NCBI GenBank assembly: GCA_964553405.1 | Contig: CAZKLS010000045.1 | Span: 1-19,636, forward strand | Reading direction: 5' to 3' | Length of the DNA stretch: 19,636 nt | Origin: DATIRA01 sp964553405 | Lineage (GTDB): Bacteria; Pseudomonadota; Gammaproteobacteria; Steroidobacterales; Steroidobacteraceae | Shown: positions 15,831 through 19,636 of the stretch, in pieces | Numbering within the stretch: the first letter of the stretch is position 1 | How the letters are laid out: the number at the start of each line of letters is the position of its first letter | Program-made: the position numbers and the translations under genes | The notes under the pieces: model-generated | What the model saw: only the letters and a program-made list of their open reading frames with translations | What the model was told of the DNA's origin: nothing | The model's database searches: none

Positions 15831-16856
15831 ATGGCAGATTCGGCCGCAAGGTCTCAGCCGGCCATGGGAACGAACGACTCGATGAGACAGGGAACCGACA
15901 CCTCAGCGGAGCAACCGGGCCGCGCAGCTGGCCGCGTGGCCGGCGCGCTTTCGCGCTGGTTCGACTCCTCCACTGCAGCGTCCCGCGTCGCGGACGGCGC
16001 GCAGGACGGCGTCGACTGGCTGCGCATCCTGCCCTTCCTCGGCATGCACCTCGCCTGCCTCGGCATCCTCTGGGTCGGGGTCAGCCCGATCGCGGTGGCG
16101 GTGGCGGTCGCGCTGTACGTGCTGCGGATGTTTGCGATCACCGGCTTTTATCACCGCTATTTCTCGCACCGGAGCTTCCGCACCTCGCGTGCCGCGCAAT
16201 TCGCGTTCGCGCTGCTCGGAGCCTCCGCGGTGCAGCGCGGGCCGATCTGGTGGGCTGCGCATCACCGCCATCATCACGCCCACTCGGACCGGCGCGAAGA
16301 CGTGCACTCGCCGGTGCAGCGTGGCTTTCTCTGGTCGCACATGGGCTGGTTCCTGTCCAAGCGGCACTTCCAGCCGCCGCTCGATCGCGTGCGGGACCTG
16401 CTGCGCTTCCCTGAGCTGCGCTGGCTGGACCGCTTCGACATCGTCGTGCCGGTCGCACTGGCAGTGGCGCTGTTCGCGACCGGCGCGGCACTGGAGCGGT
16501 TCGCGCCCGACCTCGGCACCAGCGCATGGCAGCTGCTGGTCTGGGGCTTCTTCGTCTCCACGGTCGCCTGCTACCACGGCACGTATACGATCAACTCGCT
16601 GTGTCACGTCTGGGGCCGACGGCGCTACGCGACCCGGGACAACAGCCGCAACAACGCGCTGCTGGCGCTGATCACGCTCGGCGAGGGCTGGCACAACAAC
16701 CACCACCACTACCCGATGTCGGTTCGCCAGGGCTTCTACTGGTGGGAACTGGACCTCACCTACTACCTGCTGCGCCTGCTCGCGGCGCTCGGCATCGTCT
16801 GGGACCTCAAGCCCGTGCCCGGCGCGGTTCGAGAGTCCAACCGGGTGGCGGCATGA
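15831..16856 (+). CDS. Acyl-lipid or acyl-CoA desaturase (membrane di-iron)
   Basis: It introduces a cis double bond into a fatty acyl chain using O2 and a di-iron centre in the membrane. The 341-residue product has the three histidine boxes in order: HRYFSH (108-113), HHRHHH (144-149) and HNNHHH (288-293), the last within GEGWHNNHHHYP. Hydrophobic segments surround 65-85, 88-105, 123-140, 203-220 and 233-250. It resembles bacterial delta-9 desaturases. The 60-residue N-terminus before the first helix is polar and variable, and ATG codons at residues 12 and 18 are alternative starts; ribosome sites do not decide. The stop overlaps the next gene (ATGA). Confidence 0.92.
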   Translation: MADSAARSQPAMGTNDSMRQGTDTSAEQPGRAAGRVAGALSRWFDSSTAASRVADGAQDGVDWLRILPFLGMHLACLGILWVGVSPIAVAVAVALYVLRMFAITGFYHRYFSHRSFRTSRAAQFAFALLGASAVQRGPIWWAAHHRHHHAHSDRREDVHSPVQRGFLWSHMGWFLSKRHFQPPLDRVRDLLRFPELRWLDRFDIVVPVALAVALFATGAALERFAPDLGTSAWQLLVWGFFVSTVACYHGTYTINSLCHVWGRRRYATRDNSRNNALLALITLGEGWHNNHHHYPMSVRQGFYWWELDLTYYLLRLLAALGIVWDLKPVPGAVRESNRVAA

Positions 16857-18130
16857 GAATCGCCGTCGTAGGCGCCGGAGTCGCCGGCCTGTATGCGGCC
16901 TGGAGGCTCTCCCGGCATCACTCGGTCACCATTTTCGAGGCGAACGACTACGCCGGCGGCCACACCAACACGGTGGACGTGGAGCTCAACGGTGCGGGCT
17001 ACGCGGTCGACACCGGCTTCATCGTCTTCAACGACTGGACCTACCCGAACTTCATCGCGATGCTCGACCGCCTCGGCGTCGCCTGGCAGCCGTCCAACAT
17101 GAGCTTCAGCCTGCAGTGCGAGCGCACCGGGCTCGAGTACAACGGCACCTCGCTGAACGCGCTGTTCGCACAGCGCCGGAACATTCTGCGTCCGTCGTTC
17201 CTGCGCATGATCGCCGACATCCTGCGCTTCAACGCGAGCGCCAGGGGCCTGCTGCGCAGCGACGACGACTCGCTCACGCTCGGCGACTACCTGTCGCGCG
17301 GCGGCTACTCGCGTGCCTTCACCGAGCAGTACGTGCTGCCGATGGGCCGTGCGATCTGGTCGGCGGAGTCGAGCGCGATGCTCGAGTTCCCGGCGCGGTT
17401 CTTCGTGGACTTCTTCGAGCGGCACGGCTTCCTCTCCGTCAACGATCGGCCTGTCTGGCAGACCGTTCGCGGCGGATCGCGCGAGTACGTGCGGCGACTG
17501 CTCGCAGACAGCACCGCGGAACTGCGGCTGAAGTCCCCGGTCACTGGAATCAGCCGGCAGCCCGGCCAGGTGAGCCTGCGGACGGCGCGCGGCGAGGTCG
17601 AGCGCTTCGACTACGTCTTCCTGGCCTGTCATGCCGACCAGGCGCTGCGCATGCTCGAGCCGCCCTCCGCCGCCGAGCAGCAGGTGCTGGGGGCCTTTCC
17701 GTACGCGGCCAACGAAGCCATCCTGCACACCGACGAGTCGCTGCTGCCGCGCCGGCCCCTCGCGCGGGCCGCCTGGAACTACCACCTGCTGCGCGACCCG
17801 CAGGAACCGGTGGCGGTGACCTACGACATGAACGTGCTGCAGTCGCTCGAGGCCCCGGCACGGTTCCTGCTGACGCTGAACCACGGCCGGGCCATCGACG
17901 AGCGCCGCATCCTGCGCAGCTTCCAGTATCACCACCCGGTGTACCTGCCGCAGGGGGTCGCTGCCCAGCGACGCCACCGGGAAGTGAACGGCAGCCAGCG
18001 CAGCTACTTCTGCGGCGCGTACTGGCGCTACGGCTTCCACGAGGACGGCGTGGTGACCGCCCAGGCCGCGCTGGCCCATTTCGAGGAGGACCTGCAGCGT
18101 GCAGAGCTGCCTCTACAAAGGGTCGGTTAG
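16853..18130 (+). CDS. FAD-dependent amine-oxidase-like oxidoreductase
   Basis: This is a 425-residue flavoprotein of the NAD/FAD-binding amine-oxidase superfamily. It starts directly with the Rossmann motif (MRIAVVGAGVAGLYAAWRLS), then FEANDYAGGHTNTVDVEL and DTGFIVFNDWTYPNFIAML, and closes with the second FAD segment (QRSYFCGAYWRYGFHEDGV). This form is the one commonly encoded beside DUF1365 and Cfa-type genes in proteobacteria, where it is thought to act on membrane fatty acyl chains rather than amines. The ATG overlaps the desaturase stop, and the 3' end overlaps the DUF1365 gene by 32 nt. The exact reaction is not known from sequence; a lipid desaturation or oxidation is inferred from context. 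Confidence 0.9.
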   Translation: MRIAVVGAGVAGLYAAWRLSRHHSVTIFEANDYAGGHTNTVDVELNGAGYAVDTGFIVFNDWTYPNFIAMLDRLGVAWQPSNMSFSLQCERTGLEYNGTSLNALFAQRRNILRPSFLRMIADILRFNASARGLLRSDDDSLTLGDYLSRGGYSRAFTEQYVLPMGRAIWSAESSAMLEFPARFFVDFFERHGFLSVNDRPVWQTVRGGSREYVRRLLADSTAELRLKSPVTGISRQPGQVSLRTARGEVERFDYVFLACHADQALRMLEPPSAAEQQVLGAFPYAANEAILHTDESLLPRRPLARAAWNYHLLRDPQEPVAVTYDMNVLQSLEAPARFLLTLNHGRAIDERRILRSFQYHHPVYLPQGVAAQRRHREVNGSQRSYFCGAYWRYGFHEDGVVTAQAALAHFEEDLQRAELPLQRVG

Positions 18131-18899
18131 GCATCGCCGCCGCGACCCGGCGGCGCACGCGTTCCGTTACCCGCTCTGCCTGCTGTACCTGGACCTCGCC
18201 GAGCTGCCGGACGCGCTCGACGGCCGCTGGCTGTGGTCTGCGCGGCGCCCGGCCCTGGCCCGCTGGCATCGCGGCGACCATCACGGCGATCCGGACACGC
18301 CGCTCGATGAAGCGATCCGTACGCTGGTCGAGAGCCGCAGCGGACGGCGGCCGGAGGGCCCGATCCGGCTGCTGACGAGCCCGCGCTACTTCGGCTTCGG
18401 CTTCAACCCGGTCAGCTTCTATTACTGCTTCGAACCGGGCGGCAGCGAACTCGCCGCGATCGTGGCCGAGATCAACAATACGCCCTGGGGCGAGCAGCAC
18501 TGCTACGTGCTGCCGGCCCGGGCCAACGAAGGCACCGCCGCCAAGCTGCGCTTCCGCTTCGGCAAGGATTTCCACGTCTCGCCGTTCCTGCCGATGGACA
18601 TGGACTACGACTGGCGGTTCAGCCTGCCGTCGGAGCGCCTGCTGGTGCACCTGGAGAACTGGCGCGACGGGTGCCTAGCCTTCGACGCGACGATGACGCT
18701 CGAGCGCGAGCCGCTCGGCAGCGCCGCGCTCGCGCGGGCCCTGCTCGCGTACCCGTTCATGACCGGCCAGGTGGTCGGCGGCATCTACTGGCAGGCGCTG
18801 CGGCTCTGGCTGAAGCGCGCGCCGTTCTTCACGCATCCGGACAAGACCGGCGCAGGGCACCGCACGCGCGGCGGCCGGATCGAGGGCAGTCACACGTGA
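18099..18899 (+). CDS. DUF1365 family protein
   Basis: This is a 266-residue protein of the DUF1365 family. Characteristic stretches are SCLYKGSVRHRRRDPAAHAF, FRYPLCLLYLDLAELP, IRLLTSPRYFGFGFNPVSFY, EINNTPWGEQHCYVL, GKDFHVSPFLPMDMDYDW and TLEREPLG. The start is a GTG inside the end of the preceding flavoprotein gene (32-nt overlap), and the stop overlaps the methyltransferase GTG (GTGA). No catalytic residues are established for the family. Its constant company with Cfa-type methyltransferases and FAD oxidoreductases suggests a supporting role in fatty acyl modification. Confidence 0.93.
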   Translation: MQSCLYKGSVRHRRRDPAAHAFRYPLCLLYLDLAELPDALDGRWLWSARRPALARWHRGDHHGDPDTPLDEAIRTLVESRSGRRPEGPIRLLTSPRYFGFGFNPVSFYYCFEPGGSELAAIVAEINNTPWGEQHCYVLPARANEGTAAKLRFRFGKDFHVSPFLPMDMDYDWRFSLPSERLLVHLENWRDGCLAFDATMTLEREPLGSAALARALLAYPFMTGQVVGGIYWQALRLWLKRAPFFTHPDKTGAGHRTRGGRIEGSHT

Positions 18900-19636
18900 A
18901 ACCCAGCATCATTCCGGCCGACGGGGCGCTGCCCCGCGGCGACCGCTCGAGCTGGCTGCAACGCAGCGGCCGACGGCTGTTCCTGCAGAAGCTCGCCGGC
19001 CTGAAGCAGGGCGAGCTGACCGTGATCGACGGCGCGGACCGCTGGAGCTTCGGCCAGCGCGACGCGGCGGCACCGCGCGCGACGATCGAGGTGCTGCATC
19101 CGCAGACCTACGCCGATGCGGCTTTCGGCGGCACGGTCGGCGCGGGCGAGGCCTACATCCGCGGCCTGTGGCGCGCAGACGACCTGACCGCGCTGGTGCG
19201 GCTGTTCGTTCTTAACCGCGAAGTGATGGAGTCGATGGAGGGTGGCGCGGCGATCCTCACGGCCCCGTTGCGCCGCGTGCTGCACTTCCTGAACCGCAAC
19301 AGCCGCGACGGCAGCCGACGCAACATCGCGGCGCACTACGATCTCGGCAACGAGCTGTTCGAGCTGTTCCTCGACGAGACGATGGCCTACTCCTGCGGCG
19401 TGTTCGAGCACGAGAATGCGACTCTCGAGCAGGCCCAGATCGCCAAGTACGAGCGGATCTGCCGCAAGCTCGGGCTCCAGCCCTCGGATCGGGTGCTCGA
19501 GATCGGCACCGGCTGGGGCGGGTTCTCGATCCACGCGGCGCGGCACTACGGCTGCCGAGTGACGACGACGACGATCTCGCGCCGCCAGCACGACTGGGCG
19601 GCCGAGCGCATCCGGGCGGCCGGCCTCGAGGACCGC
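18896..19636 (+). CDS. Cyclopropane-fatty-acid-synthase-type methyltransferase, truncated by window end
   Basis: This is the N-terminal 247 codons of a SAM-dependent methyltransferase of the Cfa family, open to the last base. The family methylates (or methylenates) double bonds of phospholipid acyl chains. An N-terminal domain (to about residue 140) is followed by AAHYDLGNELFELFLDETMA (near 145-164), YSCGVFEHENATLEQAQ, and the SAM-binding motif VLEIGTGWGGFSIHAA (200-215), where a threonine replaces the more common cysteine of the GCGWGG pattern. The catalytic C-terminal part lies outside. The GTG overlaps the DUF1365 stop. It could be a true cyclopropane synthase or a methylase making branched or furan-precursor acyl chains. 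Confidence 0.92.
   Translation, partial: MKPSIIPADGALPRGDRSSWLQRSGRRLFLQKLAGLKQGELTVIDGADRWSFGQRDAAAPRATIEVLHPQTYADAAFGGTVGAGEAYIRGLWRADDLTALVRLFVLNREVMESMEGGAAILTAPLRRVLHFLNRNSRDGSRRNIAAHYDLGNELFELFLDETMAYSCGVFEHENATLEQAQIAKYERICRKLGLQPSDRVLEIGTGWGGFSIHAARHYGCRVTTTTISRRQHDWAAERIRAAGLEDR

Overview
The window is GC-rich, gene-dense bacterial chromosome. Nearly all of it is covered by short-spaced or overlapping genes, with about twenty complete or near-complete coding regions, one gene cut by the right edge and one broken small frame at the left edge. I see no rRNA, tRNA, CRISPR array, insertion sequence or phage gene. The gene set (Xanthomonas/Caulobacter-type PhhA, MoaACDE, ProBA, HtpX, a DmdC-size acyl-CoA dehydrogenase, a DUF6763-like protein) points to a high-GC proteobacterium, most likely a gammaproteobacterium. 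The run of exactly 100 N at 3123-3222 marks a draft or metagenome-assembled scaffold.

Layout. (1) Minus strand, 11-3292: phenylalanine 4-monooxygenase (interrupted by the N gap), methylmalonate-semialdehyde dehydrogenase (mmsA), a small four-helix membrane protein translationally coupled to mmsA, a 92-residue pentapeptide-like protein, and a frameshifted-looking one-helix mini-gene at the edge. This is an aromatic and branched-chain amino acid catabolism block. (2) Plus strand, 3432-6127: a small secreted protein, then moaA-moaC-moaD-moaE with 4-nt or overlapping junctions, giving the first two stages of molybdenum cofactor synthesis. (3) Minus strand, 6117-10311: acyl-CoA dehydrogenase, proB, proA, joined by two ATGA overlaps. 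(4) Plus strand, 10474-11411: a DUF6763-like protein with an extraordinary acidic tail, overlapped by a GNAT acetyltransferase. (5) Minus strand, 11380-12580: a winged-helix regulator and a CHAD-domain (polyphosphate-binding) protein. (6) Plus strand, 12761 to the end: htpX with a candidate heat-shock promoter and a strong terminator, then a photolyase, a secreted chalcone-isomerase-like protein, a fatty acid desaturase, a FAD amine-oxidase-like protein, a DUF1365 protein and a Cfa-type methyltransferase that runs off the window.

How the parts work together. Block 6 is the most coherent functional unit. DNA photorepair followed by membrane lipid desaturation, oxidation and methylation matches the gene content of light and singlet-oxygen stress regulons known in other proteobacteria, and the last four genes overlap by 4 to 32 nt, so they are probably made together. 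The most unusual single object is the C-terminal tail of the DUF6763-like protein: about 51 residues, 44 of them Asp or Glu, with tryptophans exactly ten residues apart. Everything else is recognisable housekeeping or accessory metabolism, and I found no convincing undescribed defence or mobile system.
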